Shown here: piece after piece, positions 48,783-58,426 of the stretch | Position numbering within the stretch: the first letter of the stretch is position 1 | Layout of the letters: each line of letters starts with the position of its first letter | From: Chitinimonas viridis | GTDB taxonomy: Bacteria > Pseudomonadota > Gammaproteobacteria > Burkholderiales > Chitinimonadaceae | Direction of reading: 5' to 3' | Length of the DNA stretch: 64,000 nt | NCBI RefSeq assembly: GCF_030409555.1 | Contig: NZ_JAUFPU010000005.1 | Span: forward strand, 62,001 to 126,000 | Position numbers and translations under genes: made by a program | The notes under the pieces: model-generated | What the model saw: the letters and a program-made list of their open reading frames with translations, nothing else | Databases searched by the model: none | What the model was told of the DNA's origin: nothing

Positions 48783-48980
48783 TTAAGCGTACGGCAACAT
48801 GGCGCGCACGGAAGCCATATTGGTCGGGTGGACCATGGTCGTGCCGCGCAGTTGGCGCTTGTTCTTGGTGGTCTTCTTGGTCAGGATGTGGCGCTTGAAC
48901 GCCTTGGAGCGCTTGACGCCCCCATTACCCAACACCTTCAAACGCTTCTTGGCGCTCGATTTGGTCTTCATCTTCGGCAT
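48783..48980 (-). CDS. rpmI: 50S ribosomal protein L35
   Basis: A 65-residue, strongly basic ribosomal protein. [20 protein letters not shown] is the normal start, and [16 protein letters not shown] is characteristic. An ATG reading further upstream is open but unsupported. It lies between infC and rplT, with a structured 151-base leader. Confidence 0.96.
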   Translation of the reverse strand: MPKMKTKSSAKKRLKVLGNGGVKRSKAFKRHILTKKTTKNKRQLRGTTMVHPTNMASVRAMLPYA

Positions 48981-49061
48981 GACGTACTCCGTTTTTGCCT
49001 TAGTTAGATTTGGCACAGGGCGGCGCTTGCACGCACTTAATACCCAACACCACGGTTATTA

Positions 49062-49101
49062 CAACAAGGCACCCGGATTCACACCCGGGCAGGGCTTGTT
49101 G
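49062..49101 (-). promoter_or_regulatory. Structured leader upstream of rpmI-rplT
   Basis: In the transcript between infC and rpmI, CAACAAG pairs with CTTGTTG, enclosing CCCGG paired with CCGGG. The interrupted hairpin is placed where L20-responsive translational control elements occur in other bacteria. Whether L20 binds it is unknown. Confidence 0.35.
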
Positions 49102-49131
49102 CCACCCTTTATCCTGCCAAAGAAAGAAAGG

Positions 49132-49653
49132 TCAGACCTTCTTCTTGGGCGCCAGCATCATGATCATCTGACGGCCTTCCAGCTTGGGGAACTGCTCCAC
49201 CAAAGCCAGCTCACCCAGATCGGTTTCAATGCGCTTGAGCTGCGCCATGCCGATCTCTTGGTGGGCCATCTCGCGACCGCGGAAGCGCAGGGTGATCTTG
49301 GCCTTGTCACCCTCTTCCAGGAAGCGCGTTACATTGCGCAGCTTGACCTGGTAGTCGTTCTCGTCGGTACCCGGACGGAACTTCACTTCCTTGATCTGTA
49401 CCTGCTTGACCTTGAGCTTTTGCTCATGGCGCTTCTTGCTCTCGCGGTACTTGAACTTGCCGTAGTCCATCAAGCGACAGACAGGCGGAACAGCATTCGG
49501 GGCGATCTCAACCAGATCAACCTCGCGCTCTTCTGCCATACGCAATGCTTCGGCAAGGCTCACAATACCGAGCTGCTCGCCTTCCTCGTCGTTCAGACGC
49601 ACTTCGCGGGCGGTGATTTCACCATTGATCCGCGGCTCTTTATCCTGAGCGAT
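49132..49653 (-). CDS. infC: Translation initiation factor IF-3 with rare ATC start
   Basis: A 173-residue factor that keeps 30S subunits free and checks initiator tRNA and start codons. The N domain (about 5-75, [22 protein letters not shown]), the linker, and the C domain ([14 protein letters not shown]) are complete. There is no suitable ATG. A GGGAG ribosome site lies 8 bases before ATC-GCT-CAG, so the start is taken as ATC at 49653, matching the rare AUU/AUC infC starts known from E. coli and others, which let IF3 repress itself. A TTG at 49668 lies before the ribosome site and is unlikely. Confidence 0.92.
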   Translation of the reverse strand: MAQDKEPRINGEITAREVRLNDEEGEQLGIVSLAEALRMAEEREVDLVEIAPNAVPPVCRLMDYGKFKYRESKKRHEQKLKVKQVQIKEVKFRPGTDENDYQVKLRNVTRFLEEGDKAKITLRFRGREMAHQEIGMAQLKRIETDLGELALVEQFPKLEGRQMIMMLAPKKKV

Positions 49654-49731
49654 AGCGCTTACTCCCAAGTAAAAAACGAAAACCGCGCGACCCGAACGAA
49701 ACGGCCCCGTATTTCAACGGGACCGTCGGAC

Positions 49732-51639
49732 TCAGACCTTGATCATCTCCGCATTCCAGCGCTCAACCAGCGCCGCCAGCGTCATCTGACCCAGATCTTC
49801 ACCACCGCGGGAACGCACGGCAACTAATCCAGCAGCTTTTTCCTTATCCCCAACGACCACCTGATAAGGTAGCTTCTGCAAGCTATGTTCGCGTATTTTA
49901 AAGCCTATCTTGTCACTTCTCAAGTCCGACTCGACTCTAAATCCCTGTTTTTTGAGGCTTGCCGTAATTTCAGCCGCATAATCGGCCTGGTGTTCGCTGA
50001 TACTCATGACCACCGCCTGGGTTGGCGCCAGCCAAAGCGGGAACGCACCAGCATGGTTCTCGATAAGAATACCGAGGAAACGCTCCAGCGAACCGAGTAT
50101 GGCACGGTGCAACATCACCGGCCGCTTGCGGGCACTTTCTTCCGAGCTGACATACTCGGCATCCAGGCGCTCCGGCAGCACAAAGTCCAGCTGCAGGGTG
50201 CCGCACTGCCAGGATCGGCCCAGCGCATCCTTGATGTGGTACTCCACCTTGGGGCCATAGAAGGCCCCCTCGCCCGGCAGTTCCTCCCACGCCACGCCGC
50301 AGGCCCGCAAGGCATCCCGCAGGCCATTCTCAGCCTTATCCCAGGTCTCATCCGTGCCGGCACGCTTCTCCGGCCGCAGGCTCAGCTTGACCGCCACATT
50401 GTCAAAGCCGAAGTCGCGGTAGACCGACATCGCCAGCTCATTGAACGCGCGCGACTCCTCCACGATCTGCTCTTCGGTGCAGAAGATATGCGCATCATCC
50501 TGCACAAAGCCACGCACCCGCAGTATGCCGTGCAAGGCACCAGACGGCTCGTTACGGTGGCAGGCGCCAAACTCAGCCAGGCGCATGGGCAGGTCGCGGT
50601 ACGAGCGCAGGCCGCTGTTAAAGATCTGCACATGGGCCGGGCAGTTCATGGGCTTCACTGCGTAGTCGCGCTTTTCCGACTCCGTGGTGAACATATTCTC
50701 GCGATAGTTTTCCCAGTGACCAGACTTCTCCCACAGCACCCTGTCCATCACCATGGGCGTGCGCACTTCCTGGTAGCCCGCAACCGACAGACGCTTGCGC
50801 ATGTACTGCTCGACCGATTGCCACAGACTCCAGCCCTTCGGATGCCAGAACACCATGCCAGGCGCCTCGTCCTGCATATGGAACAGGTCCAGCTGCTTGC
50901 CCAGCTTGCGGTGGTCGCGCTTCTCGGCCTCTTCCAGCATGTGCAGGTACTGCTCCAGATCTTCCTTCTTGGCCCAGGCCGTGCCATAGACACGCTGCAA
51001 CATCTCGTTACGGCTGTCGCCGCGCCAGTAGGCGCCCGCCAGCTTCATCAGCTTGAACACCTTGAGCTTGCCCGTGGACGGCACATGCGGGCCACGGCAC
51101 AAGTCGGTGAACTCGCCCTCGCGATACAGCGACAGCGCCTCGTTGGCCGGAATGCTCTCGATGATCTCCGCCTTGTAGTGCTCGCCTATGCTCTTGAAGT
51201 AGGCCACCGCATCGTCGCGGCTCAGCTCGTAGCGCTCCACCGGGATATCACGCTTGGCCAGTTCACCCATCTTCTTTTCTATGGCCTCGAGATCCTCAGG
51301 CGTAAAGGCACGCTTGTAGCTGAAGTCATAGAAGAAACCATGCTCGATGACCGGACCTATGGTCACCTGGGCATCCGGAAACAGCTCCTTCACGGCAAAC
51401 GCCAGCAAGTGCGCCGTAGAGTGGCGTATCACTTCCAGCCCCTCGGCATCCTTCTCGGTGATGATGGCCAGTTGCACATCGCGATCGATCAAGTAGGAGG
51501 TATCGACCAGTTTGCCGTCCACCTTGCCGGCCAGCGCTGCACGGGCCAGGCCGGCGCCTATGCTGGCGGCGACGTCAGCGACGCGCACTGCCTGATCGAA
51601 ACTACGTTGCGAGCCGTCGGGAAGCGTAACGATGGGCAT
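49732..51639 (-). CDS. thrS: Threonyl-tRNA synthetase
   Basis: A 635-residue class II synthetase. The N-terminal TGS domain (about 1-60) is followed by the editing domain with [16 protein letters not shown] and a conserved cysteine/histidine site ([11 protein letters not shown]), the catalytic core with zinc ligands in MNCPAHV and a later histidine, and the anticodon-binding domain (about 530-635). An AGGTGA site lies 5 bases before the ATG at 51639. The upstream leader contains a Thr-rich peptide and terminator, described separately. Confidence 0.96.
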   Translation of the reverse strand: MPIVTLPDGSQRSFDQAVRVADVAASIGAGLARAALAGKVDGKLVDTSYLIDRDVQLAIITEKDAEGLEVIRHSTAHLLAFAVKELFPDAQVTIGPVIEHGFFYDFSYKRAFTPEDLEAIEKKMGELAKRDIPVERYELSRDDAVAYFKSIGEHYKAEIIESIPANEALSLYREGEFTDLCRGPHVPSTGKLKVFKLMKLAGAYWRGDSRNEMLQRVYGTAWAKKEDLEQYLHMLEEAEKRDHRKLGKQLDLFHMQDEAPGMVFWHPKGWSLWQSVEQYMRKRLSVAGYQEVRTPMVMDRVLWEKSGHWENYRENMFTTESEKRDYAVKPMNCPAHVQIFNSGLRSYRDLPMRLAEFGACHRNEPSGALHGILRVRGFVQDDAHIFCTEEQIVEESRAFNELAMSVYRDFGFDNVAVKLSLRPEKRAGTDETWDKAENGLRDALRACGVAWEELPGEGAFYGPKVEYHIKDALGRSWQCGTLQLDFVLPERLDAEYVSSEESARKRPVMLHRAILGSLERFLGILIENHAGAFPLWLAPTQAVVMSISEHQADYAAEITASLKKQGFRVESDLRSDKIGFKIREHSLQKLPYQVVVGDKEKAAGLVAVRSRGGEDLGQMTLAALVERWNAEMIKV

Positions 51640-51715
51640 TTCATTCACCTTTGCGGTTGAGGTTGCCGGTTGGCCTTTCAGCCAGTTGACGATGCATATG
51701 CGTAGAGTAAGGACG

Positions 51716-51745
51716 AAAAAAAAGTGCGACCTAAGTCGCACTTTT
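51716..51745 (-). terminator. Terminator in the thrS leader (probable attenuator)
   Basis: AAAAGTGCGAC/GTCGCACTTTT forms a strong stem followed by eight T on the minus strand. It lies 31 bases after the stop of a Thr-rich leader peptide and 76 bases before the thrS start. Its 5' arm can instead pair with TGAGTCGGCTTT at 51768-51779, which would remove the terminator. It might also simply end the tRNA-Val transcript. Confidence 0.88.
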
Positions 51746-51776
51746 CTTTTGAACAAACGAATTTCCGAAAGCCGAC

Positions 51777-51821
51777 TCAGCCCAAGTAGAGAGTGCCGGT
51801 AGTAGTAGTTCGGAATGACAT
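51777..51821 (-). CDS. thrS leader peptide, Thr-rich (14 residues)
   Basis: A 14-codon frame encoding [14 protein letters not shown], with five threonine codons, four of them consecutive (residues 5-8). GGAG lies 10 bases before the ATG. Bases 51791-51800, which overlap the last Thr codons, can pair with part of 51768-51779 (strand 2), and strand 2 can pair with the 5' arm of the terminator (51732-51744). This is the classical leader, protector, antiterminator, terminator layout. A ribosome stalled on Thr codons would cover strand 1 and allow transcription of thrS. The peptide is not expected to have a function of its own. Confidence 0.72.
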   Translation of the reverse strand: MSFRTTTTGTLYLG

Positions 51822-51839
51822 GATTCGCTTGCTCCGTGT

Positions 51840-51916
51840 TGGTAGGCGCGATTGGACTCGAACCAACGACCCCCACCATGTCAAGGTGGTGCTCTAACCA
51901 GCTGAGCTACGCGCCT
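51840..51916 (-). tRNA. tRNA-Val (anticodon GAC)
   Basis: A 77-base cloverleaf with encoded CCA: acceptor AGGCGCG/CGCGCCT, anticodon arm CCACC-TTGACAT-GGTGG (GAC), T arm GTTGGTTCGAGTCCAAT. Its 3' end is only 18 bases from the thrS leader-peptide start, so tRNA and thrS leader may be read from one promoter. Confidence 0.96.
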
Positions 51917-51930
51917 GCAAAGAGCTGCGC

Positions 51931-51959
51931 ATTCTAGGGATGTATTGCCATTCTGGCAA
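51931..51959 (-). promoter_or_regulatory. Promoter of tRNA-Val, possibly also of thrS
   Basis: A -35 box TTGCCA (51954-51959) and a -10 box TAGAAT (51931-51936) are 17 bp apart on the minus strand, ending 14 bases before the tRNA. No separate promoter is evident between tRNA-Val and the leader peptide, so this one may also drive thrS and the downstream translation genes. Confidence 0.75.
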
Positions 51960-52024
51960 GCATTTCAACAAAGAATTTTGCAGATTTTTTACCACGACAC
52001 CGCACATACAGAAAAAACAAGTAC

Positions 52025-52327
52025 TTACATGCCAGGCTTGCGCCAGAAATAGCGCGCAACAAAACCGGGATAGGCCGCCACTACGAACAAGGCGAAGGTG
52101 GTGACATAGAACTGCCAACGCTGGGTATGCACTGGGCCGTAGCGGCTTTCCAGCCACAAACCCAGCCCACCCACAATGAAATACAGCAGCACCAGCTCCA
52201 GCAGCCGCCAGCCCAAGGCCTTGCGCCCACTGGCCGGCTTGCGCACGAACAGGATGGACTCCAGCATAAACGGCAAATTGGCGGCCAAGGCCGCCAATCC
52301 GATAAAAACGATTAAAGTCGTATTCAC
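52025..52327 (-). CDS. DUF2818 membrane protein
   Basis: A 100-residue protein with three membrane helices (about 4-24, 42-60 and 74-90). It overlaps nuoN by 4 bases, and DUF2818 genes regularly close the nuo operon in betaproteobacteria. Function unknown; a link to complex I is inferred from this fixed place. Confidence 0.85.
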   Translation of the reverse strand: MNTTLIVFIGLAALAANLPFMLESILFVRKPASGRKALGWRLLELVLLYFIVGGLGLWLESRYGPVHTQRWQFYVTTFALFVVAAYPGFVARYFWRKPGM

Positions 52328-53778
52328 ATCACACCCAGGCTATGACCCACCGACTGGTAGCACAGCACCAGCAAGCGATTGGGCATCAGCCCCAGTACCA
52401 GCATGGCCAGGCAGTTGACCGAAAGCAGTATGCGCATATCCAGCTTCACCGCGATCGGGCTCTCATCGCTGGGCTCATCCATGAACATCAGCTTGACCAC
52501 ACGCAGGTAGTAGAAGGCACCAATCAGCGAGAACAGTACCGCCACCACGGCCAGCCACACCAGCTGCGCCTCGACTATGGCCTGGATGACCGCCAGCTTG
52601 GCAAAGAAGCCGACAAATACCGGGATACCCGCCATGGAGAACATGACGAACAGCATCATCCAGGCAAACCAGGGGCTACGCTTGGCCAAACCCTTGAGAT
52701 CTGCCAGGCGCTCGGCCTCGAAACCCTGGCGCGACATCAGCAGCACCACACCGAAACCTGCCACGGCCGTGATCGCATAGACGATGGCGTAGAACATGGC
52801 CGCCGAATAACCCTGCACGGTGCCCGCCAGGACGCCCAGCAGCAGAAAGCCCATATGCGAGATGGTCGAATAGGCCAGCATGCGCTTGAGGTTGGTCTGG
52901 GCGATGGCGACCAGATTACCTACGCCTATGGATAGCACAGCCAGCACGATCAGCATGCCCTGCCAATCGGCCATCAGGCCAGGCATGCCCTGCACCAGCA
53001 GACGCATGACGAAGGCAAAGGCTGCCAGTTTGGGGGCAGAGCCGATCAGCAGGGTGACGGCGGTAGGCGAACCCTGATAGACGTCGGGCACCCACATATG
53101 GAAAGGCACATTGCCAAGCTTGAAGCCGATACCGGTGACAATGAACACCAGGCCGAACACCATCAGGGTGTGATTGGCCGAACCATCTGCCACCTTGGCA
53201 GCGATGGTATGGATATCGAGCGAACCAGTAGCGCCATACACCATGGACATGCCGTACAGCAGCATGCCTGACGCCAGCGCGCCCAGCACAAAGTACTTCA
53301 TGGCCGCCTCGGTAGCCGGCTGGGAATCACGCGGCAGCGCCACCAGGGCGTACAGCGACAGCGACAGCAGCTCCAGGCCAACATACAGGGTCAGCAGATT
53401 GGTGCTGGACGCCATCACCATCATGCCCAGCAGGGCAAACAGCGACAGGGTGAACAACTCGCCACGGTACATGCCACGATCGGCGGCGTAGCTGCGGCTA
53501 TAGGCCAGCATCAGGCCTACCGCGCCGTACATGCCCAACTTGAGCACATCCGACATGGCATCGGCCACGAACATGCCGGAGAAGGCCACCCGTGGCGTCC
53601 AGGCAAAGCCGTTGACGGTAAGGAAGGCGGCACCCAGCAGCGTCACCATGGACAAGGCGTAGGTAATGTCGCGCCTCTCGTCCTTGATAAACAGGTCGAT
53701 CAGTAGGATAGCCGAGGTAGCACACAGCAACCAGATTTCCGGCAGGGCCGCGACCAGATTCAAACTAGCGAGCGTCAT
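52324..53778 (-). CDS. nuoN: NADH-quinone oxidoreductase subunit N
   Basis: A 484-residue antiporter-like subunit of complex I with about fourteen helices that carries one proton path. Typical stretches include the conserved helix-5 glutamate region ([17 protein letters not shown]) and [17 protein letters not shown]. It is the last nuo gene before DUF2818 and lies 33 bases after nuoM. Confidence 0.95.
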   Translation of the reverse strand: MTLASLNLVAALPEIWLLCATSAILLIDLFIKDERRDITYALSMVTLLGAAFLTVNGFAWTPRVAFSGMFVADAMSDVLKLGMYGAVGLMLAYSRSYAADRGMYRGELFTLSLFALLGMMVMASSTNLLTLYVGLELLSLSLYALVALPRDSQPATEAAMKYFVLGALASGMLLYGMSMVYGATGSLDIHTIAAKVADGSANHTLMVFGLVFIVTGIGFKLGNVPFHMWVPDVYQGSPTAVTLLIGSAPKLAAFAFVMRLLVQGMPGLMADWQGMLIVLAVLSIGVGNLVAIAQTNLKRMLAYSTISHMGFLLLGVLAGTVQGYSAAMFYAIVYAITAVAGFGVVLLMSRQGFEAERLADLKGLAKRSPWFAWMMLFVMFSMAGIPVFVGFFAKLAVIQAIVEAQLVWLAVVAVLFSLIGAFYYLRVVKLMFMDEPSDESPIAVKLDMRILLSVNCLAMLVLGLMPNRLLVLCYQSVGHSLGVM

Positions 53779-53811
53779 TCTTGTTCAATCCCGTATTCGT
53801 ATCGGCGCTTA

Positions 53812-55308
53812 TCAAGGCAGCTTGGATGTTTTGACATGGGTAATCAGCGTATCCACGCTGGCGTGCATCTTTTCGGTGAAGGCCTGCGGATACAGACCCA
53901 TGCCCAGTACCGCCACCGCCAATACTGCCAGCACGGCGAACTCACGGGCATTGACGTCCTTCAAAGCCGCCACGTTTTCATTGGCTACGTCGCCGAAGAT
54001 CACCCGCTTGTACATCCACAGGGTATAGCTGGCGCCAAACACTAGGGTGGTGGCAGCAAGGAAGGCGTACCAGAAATTGACCTTGACGGCGCCGATGATG
54101 ACCATGAACTCACCAACAAAGCCGGAAGTAGCCGGCAGGCCGGAATTGGCCATGGCAAACAGCAGGGCAAAGGCCGCGAACTTGGGCATGGTATTGGCCA
54201 CGCCACCGTAGTCCGCAATCTTGCGGCTATGGACACGGTCGTACATCACCCCTATGCAGAAGAACATGCCGGCCGATACAAAGCCGTGCGAGATCATCTG
54301 TACCAGCGCACCTTCCACGCCATAGGTCGTCGGCGCACCATCCACCAGCATGTAGAAGCCCAGGGTAACGAAACCCATGTGCGAGATGGACGAATAGGCG
54401 ACCAGCTTCTTCATATCGGTCTGCACCAAGGCCACCAGGCCGATATAGACGATAGCGATCAGCGACAGCACCACAATGATCCAGCCCCACTCACGGGCAG
54501 CATCGGGTGCAATCGGCAGGGCAAACCGCAGGAAGCCATAGGCACCCAGCTTCAGGGTGATCGCGGCCAGGACCATGGAGCCGCCGGTAGGCGCCTCAAC
54601 GTGGGCATCGGGCAACCAGGTATGCACCGGGAACATCGGCACCTTCACCGCGAAGGCGAAGAAGAACGCAATCATCAGGTAACCCTGGACCGCCAGGGGC
54701 AGCGCGACGCGCTGGAAGTCGGCAATCTCGAAGCTGCGATCCGTCTGGAAATACAGGTAGATAAAGGCCACCAGCAGCAGCAGCGAACCCATCAGGGTGT
54801 AGAGGAACAGCTTGATGGCAGCGTAAACGCGATTCTGTCCACCCCACACACCCACTATCAGGTACAGCGGGATCAGCATGGCTTCGAAGAACACATAGAA
54901 CAGCATGGCATCAAGTGCGGCAAACGCGCCGTTGATCAAGCCAGACATGATCAGGAAGGCTGCCATGTACTGCGCCACACGATTCTGTATCACTTCCCAG
55001 CCAGCTATCACCACCAGCAGGGTGGTAAAGGCATTGAGGATGACGAAGAACATGGACAGGCCGTCAACACCAAGGTGGTAGTTGATATTGAAGGTCTCAA
55101 TCCAGGGACGCATCTCCTCGAACTGCATGCCGCCATGCATGGGCGCAAACCGGGTGTAGAGCGGAATCGTGACGAGGAAGCCCAGCAAGGCCCCCACCAG
55201 GGCAATCTTGCGTGCCCAGCCAGCATTCTGGTCGCCACCGGTCACCAGCACGAAGAGGCCGGCCACGATCGGCACCCAGATCGCCAGACTCAACAGATGT
55301 TCAGACAT
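53812..55308 (-). CDS. nuoM: NADH-quinone oxidoreductase subunit M
   Basis: A 498-residue antiporter-like proton-pumping subunit of complex I. FYVFFEAMLIPLYLIVG has the conserved glutamate, HTWLPDAHVEAPTGGSM is the family's hallmark, and KKLVAYSSISHMGFVTLG the following one. A GTG two codons earlier is open, but AAGG before the ATG at 55308 decides the start. It lies between nuoL and nuoN. Confidence 0.95.
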   Translation of the reverse strand: MSEHLLSLAIWVPIVAGLFVLVTGGDQNAGWARKIALVGALLGFLVTIPLYTRFAPMHGGMQFEEMRPWIETFNINYHLGVDGLSMFFVILNAFTTLLVVIAGWEVIQNRVAQYMAAFLIMSGLINGAFAALDAMLFYVFFEAMLIPLYLIVGVWGGQNRVYAAIKLFLYTLMGSLLLLVAFIYLYFQTDRSFEIADFQRVALPLAVQGYLMIAFFFAFAVKVPMFPVHTWLPDAHVEAPTGGSMVLAAITLKLGAYGFLRFALPIAPDAAREWGWIIVVLSLIAIVYIGLVALVQTDMKKLVAYSSISHMGFVTLGFYMLVDGAPTTYGVEGALVQMISHGFVSAGMFFCIGVMYDRVHSRKIADYGGVANTMPKFAAFALLFAMANSGLPATSGFVGEFMVIIGAVKVNFWYAFLAATTLVFGASYTLWMYKRVIFGDVANENVAALKDVNAREFAVLAVLAVAVLGMGLYPQAFTEKMHASVDTLITHVKTSKLP

Positions 55309-55356
55309 ATCCACCCTTACCTACTGAATGTGTTTTCTATAAACGCGTAAACGCGA

Positions 55357-57387
55357 TCAATGCGGGATAACAAAACGGCCCAGCCACCAGGTCAGCAGCA
55401 GCAGCGCACCGATGATCATGGCAAAGGCGTAGTGATAGATGTAGCCGGTCTGTACGCGACGCACCAGGCCAGCAACGGCGCCCACCAGCTTGGCGGTGCC
55501 ATTCACCACGATGCCGTCGATGATGACCGTATCACCCACCTTCCAGAGCACCTTGCCCAGGCCACGGCCAAACGCCGCAAAACCCTGGATATAGAGGTGA
55601 TCCATGTAGTACTTGTTTTCCAGCAGCGTGTAGATTGGTTGCACGCGTGTCTTGATGGCAGCCGGAATATCCGGGCGCTTGAGATAGAAATAGGCCGATA
55701 GCGCCACACCGCTCAGTGCCAGCCAGAACGGCAGGGTCACGAAGGCATGCAGGCCCATCGCCACGGCGTTGTGGGCATGATGTATCACCGCTTCCATGGC
55801 AGGGTGGGCTTGCAGATTAACGAACAGCACATCCTTGAAGAAATCGCCTGCCAGCATGGGGCCGATGGCAAATGCACCGATCAGCACCGACGGGATGGCC
55901 AGCAGCATCAGCGGACCGGTCACCACCAGGCCAGGGCTGTGGGGCTTTTCGCCGGGCGCCAGGCCATGTTGATGGTCATCGCCATGCTCGTCGTCGTGGC
56001 CATGGTGCTCATCGGCCTGGCCGAACCGCTCCTTGCCATGGAACACCAGGAAGAACATGCGGAAGGAGTAGAAGGCCGTGACGAACACGCCAGCCAATAC
56101 GGCGAAGTAGGCAAAGCCTGCCGCCGGCAGCTTGGATGCCTCAACCGCCAGGATGATGGAATCCTTGGAATAGAAGCCCGAGAAGAAAGGCGTGCCTATC
56201 AGTGCCAGCGAACCCAGCAGCGAGGTCCAGTAGATGGCAGGCATGTACTTCTTCAGGCCGCCCATGCGACGGATATCCTGATCATGGTGCATGGCCATGA
56301 TGACCGCGCCGGCAGCAAGGAACAGCAGTGCCTTGAAGAAGGCGTGGGTCATCAGGTGGAACACCGCCACCGAATAAGCCGATGCCCCCAGCGCAACGGT
56401 CATATAGCCCAGCTGCGACAAGGTGGAGTAAGCCACCACGCGCTTGATGTCGTTCTGGATGATGCCCAGAAAGCCCATGAACAGCGCGGTGATGGAACCT
56501 ATCACCAGGATGAAATTGAGCGCGGTGTCGGACAGTTCGAACAGTGGCGACATGCGCGACACCATGAAGATACCGGCAGTCACCATGGTAGCGGCATGGA
56601 TCAGCGCCGAAATCGGGGTCGGGCCTTCCATCGAATCGGGCAGCCATACATGCAGGGGGAACTGTGCAGACTTACCCATTGCGCCGATGAACAGCAGGAT
56701 ACAGGTCACGGTCAGCAGCGACCATTGGGTACCTGGCAGCAGCGAGATGGTGGCGTCCTTCAGGGCCGGCGCATTGGCGAACACATCAGCGTAGTAGAAG
56801 GAGCCGAAATGCGACAGCACCAGGCCGATACCCAGCAGGAAGCCGAAGTCACCGACACGGTTGACCAGGAATGCCTTGAGGTTGGCGAAAATGGAGGTAG
56901 GACGCTTGAACCAGAAACCAATCAGCAGGTAGGACACCAGGCCCACAGCCTCCCAGCCGAAGAACAGCTGGATGAAGTTGTTGCTCATCACCAGCATCAG
57001 CATGGAGAAGGTGAACAGTGAGATATAGCTGAAGAAGCGCTGGTAGCCGGGGTCTTCTTCCATGTAGCCGATGGTGTAGATGTGCACCATCAAGGACACG
57101 AAGGTCACCACCACCATCATCATCGCGGTCAGCTTGTCGACCAGGAAGCCGACAGCCACATCCAGGCCATCCACCGTCAACCAGGTGTAGACGTTGCCGT
57201 TGTAGGCTTCGCCCCCGTTGAGCAGGTCGAACAGCACATAGAACGAGCCAGCGCAGGAGGCCGCCACGCCGAGTATGGTGACCCAATGCGCCCCGGCACG
57301 GCCTATGACGCGGCCGAACAGGCCGGCCACAATGGCACCGAAGAGCGGGAACAGGGCTATCAGCAGGTAGAGCGTAGGTTTATCCAT
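55357..57387 (-). CDS. nuoL: NADH-quinone oxidoreductase subunit L
   Basis: A 676-residue proton-pumping subunit that ends in the long lateral helix along the membrane arm. FFGWEAVGLVSYLLIGFW has the key glutamate, HVWLPDSMEGPTPISALIHAATM is the hallmark, and a histidine-rich loop (DEHHGHDDEHGDDHQHG) at about 470-490 could bind metal. It lies 49 bases after nuoK. Confidence 0.96.
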   Translation of the reverse strand: MDKPTLYLLIALFPLFGAIVAGLFGRVIGRAGAHWVTILGVAASCAGSFYVLFDLLNGGEAYNGNVYTWLTVDGLDVAVGFLVDKLTAMMMVVVTFVSLMVHIYTIGYMEEDPGYQRFFSYISLFTFSMLMLVMSNNFIQLFFGWEAVGLVSYLLIGFWFKRPTSIFANLKAFLVNRVGDFGFLLGIGLVLSHFGSFYYADVFANAPALKDATISLLPGTQWSLLTVTCILLFIGAMGKSAQFPLHVWLPDSMEGPTPISALIHAATMVTAGIFMVSRMSPLFELSDTALNFILVIGSITALFMGFLGIIQNDIKRVVAYSTLSQLGYMTVALGASAYSVAVFHLMTHAFFKALLFLAAGAVIMAMHHDQDIRRMGGLKKYMPAIYWTSLLGSLALIGTPFFSGFYSKDSIILAVEASKLPAAGFAYFAVLAGVFVTAFYSFRMFFLVFHGKERFGQADEHHGHDDEHGDDHQHGLAPGEKPHSPGLVVTGPLMLLAIPSVLIGAFAIGPMLAGDFFKDVLFVNLQAHPAMEAVIHHAHNAVAMGLHAFVTLPFWLALSGVALSAYFYLKRPDIPAAIKTRVQPIYTLLENKYYMDHLYIQGFAAFGRGLGKVLWKVGDTVIIDGIVVNGTAKLVGAVAGLVRRVQTGYIYHYAFAMIIGALLLLTWWLGRFVIPH

Positions 57388-57436
57388 TTTTCGCGCGGGC
57401 TGTTTCTTGTTGAGTCGTCAGGCTCGATTGCCGGGC

Positions 57437-57739
57437 TTAGCCCTTCAGGCTGTCGAGGTCTTCCACATTGATCGAACGCTTGTTACGGAACAGCACGACC
57501 AGGATGGCGAGGCCGATCGCCGACTCGGCGGCGGCCACGGTCAGGATGAAGAACACGAAGATCTGGCCCGCCGTATCGCCAAGGTATTTGGAGAAGGCGA
57601 CAAAGTTCATGTTCACTGCCAGCAGCATCAGTTCGATGGCCATCAGCAGCACGATCACGTTCTTGCGGTTCATGAAAATGCCGAATACCGAAATCGCGAA
57701 CAGGATCGCGGCCAGTACGAGGTAATGAGTCAGGGTCAT
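57437..57739 (-). CDS. nuoK: NADH-quinone oxidoreductase subunit K
   Basis: A 100-residue, three-helix membrane subunit. The conserved glutamates of the proton path lie in [10 protein letters not shown] and [11 protein letters not shown]. The length equals the family's usual size. It lies 23 bases after nuoJ. Confidence 0.96.
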   Translation of the reverse strand: MTLTHYLVLAAILFAISVFGIFMNRKNVIVLLMAIELMLLAVNMNFVAFSKYLGDTAGQIFVFFILTVAAAESAIGLAILVVLFRNKRSINVEDLDSLKG

Positions 57740-57762
57740 GGCTGTCTATCTCGTCTTTCGGT

Positions 57763-58407
57763 TCAGGCAGCCGGCTTGTCGTCAGCTGCGGCTGGCGCTT
57801 CCGGCACTTCCACTTCGGCTTGCATCTTCACAATGCGCAGGCGGTCATTGCGCTTCACGGCAATCTGATCGGCCGGGTTGATGTACTTGGTGTTCTTGCG
57901 ACGGCGCAGGGTCAGCGAGATGGCGGCGATGATCGCCACCAGCAGCAACACGGCGGCCAGTTCGAAGGCCAGCAGGTAGTCGGTATAGATGGGGATGCCC
58001 AGCTGCTTGATGTTGGAGACACCCTCAGGCAGCGGCGCCACCGTGGTAAAGCTCTCCAGGCCGTTCCCCTTGGCCAGCAGGATCAGCACCATCTCGGCAG
58101 CCATGATGGTGGCCACGATGGCGGCAACCGGAAAGAAACCCCAGAAGCCCTTGCGCAACTCCTCGAAGTTGATGTCCAGCATCATCACCACGAAGAGGAA
58201 CAGCACCATCACGGCGCCGACATACACCAGCACCAGCGAGATGGCGAGGAATTCGGCCTCGATCAACATCCACAGCACAGCGCCGGTAAAGAAGGACAGC
58301 ACCAGGCTCAATGCAGCGTGTACCGGGTTCTTGGCGGTGATCACGCGCAGGGCGGACACAATCAGGATGGCCGCGAATATGTAAAAGATGACGGTGGTCA
58401 GAGTCAT
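57763..58407 (-). CDS. nuoJ: NADH-quinone oxidoreductase subunit J
   Basis: A 214-residue membrane subunit with five helices; VYVGAVMVLFLFVVMML is the conserved third helix, near the quinone-linked proton switch. A charged tail (about 170-214), rich in E, A and P, extends beyond the usual length. The ATG at 58407 replaces a longer open reading with no ribosome site. It lies 19 bases after nuoI. Confidence 0.94.
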   Translation of the reverse strand: MTLTTVIFYIFAAILIVSALRVITAKNPVHAALSLVLSFFTGAVLWMLIEAEFLAISLVLVYVGAVMVLFLFVVMMLDINFEELRKGFWGFFPVAAIVATIMAAEMVLILLAKGNGLESFTTVAPLPEGVSNIKQLGIPIYTDYLLAFELAAVLLLVAIIAAISLTLRRRKNTKYINPADQIAVKRNDRLRIVKMQAEVEVPEAPAAADDKPAA

Positions 58408-58426
58408 GGCTACCGGGGCTTTCCGT

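Noticed and set aside
49885-51660. Plus-strand open frame of 591 codons
   Set aside because: Antisense to thrS.
51640-51839. T-box riboswitch ahead of thrS
   Set aside because: No T-box sequence or long Stem I is present; the leader-peptide layout explains the region better, and T-boxes are not expected in betaproteobacteria.
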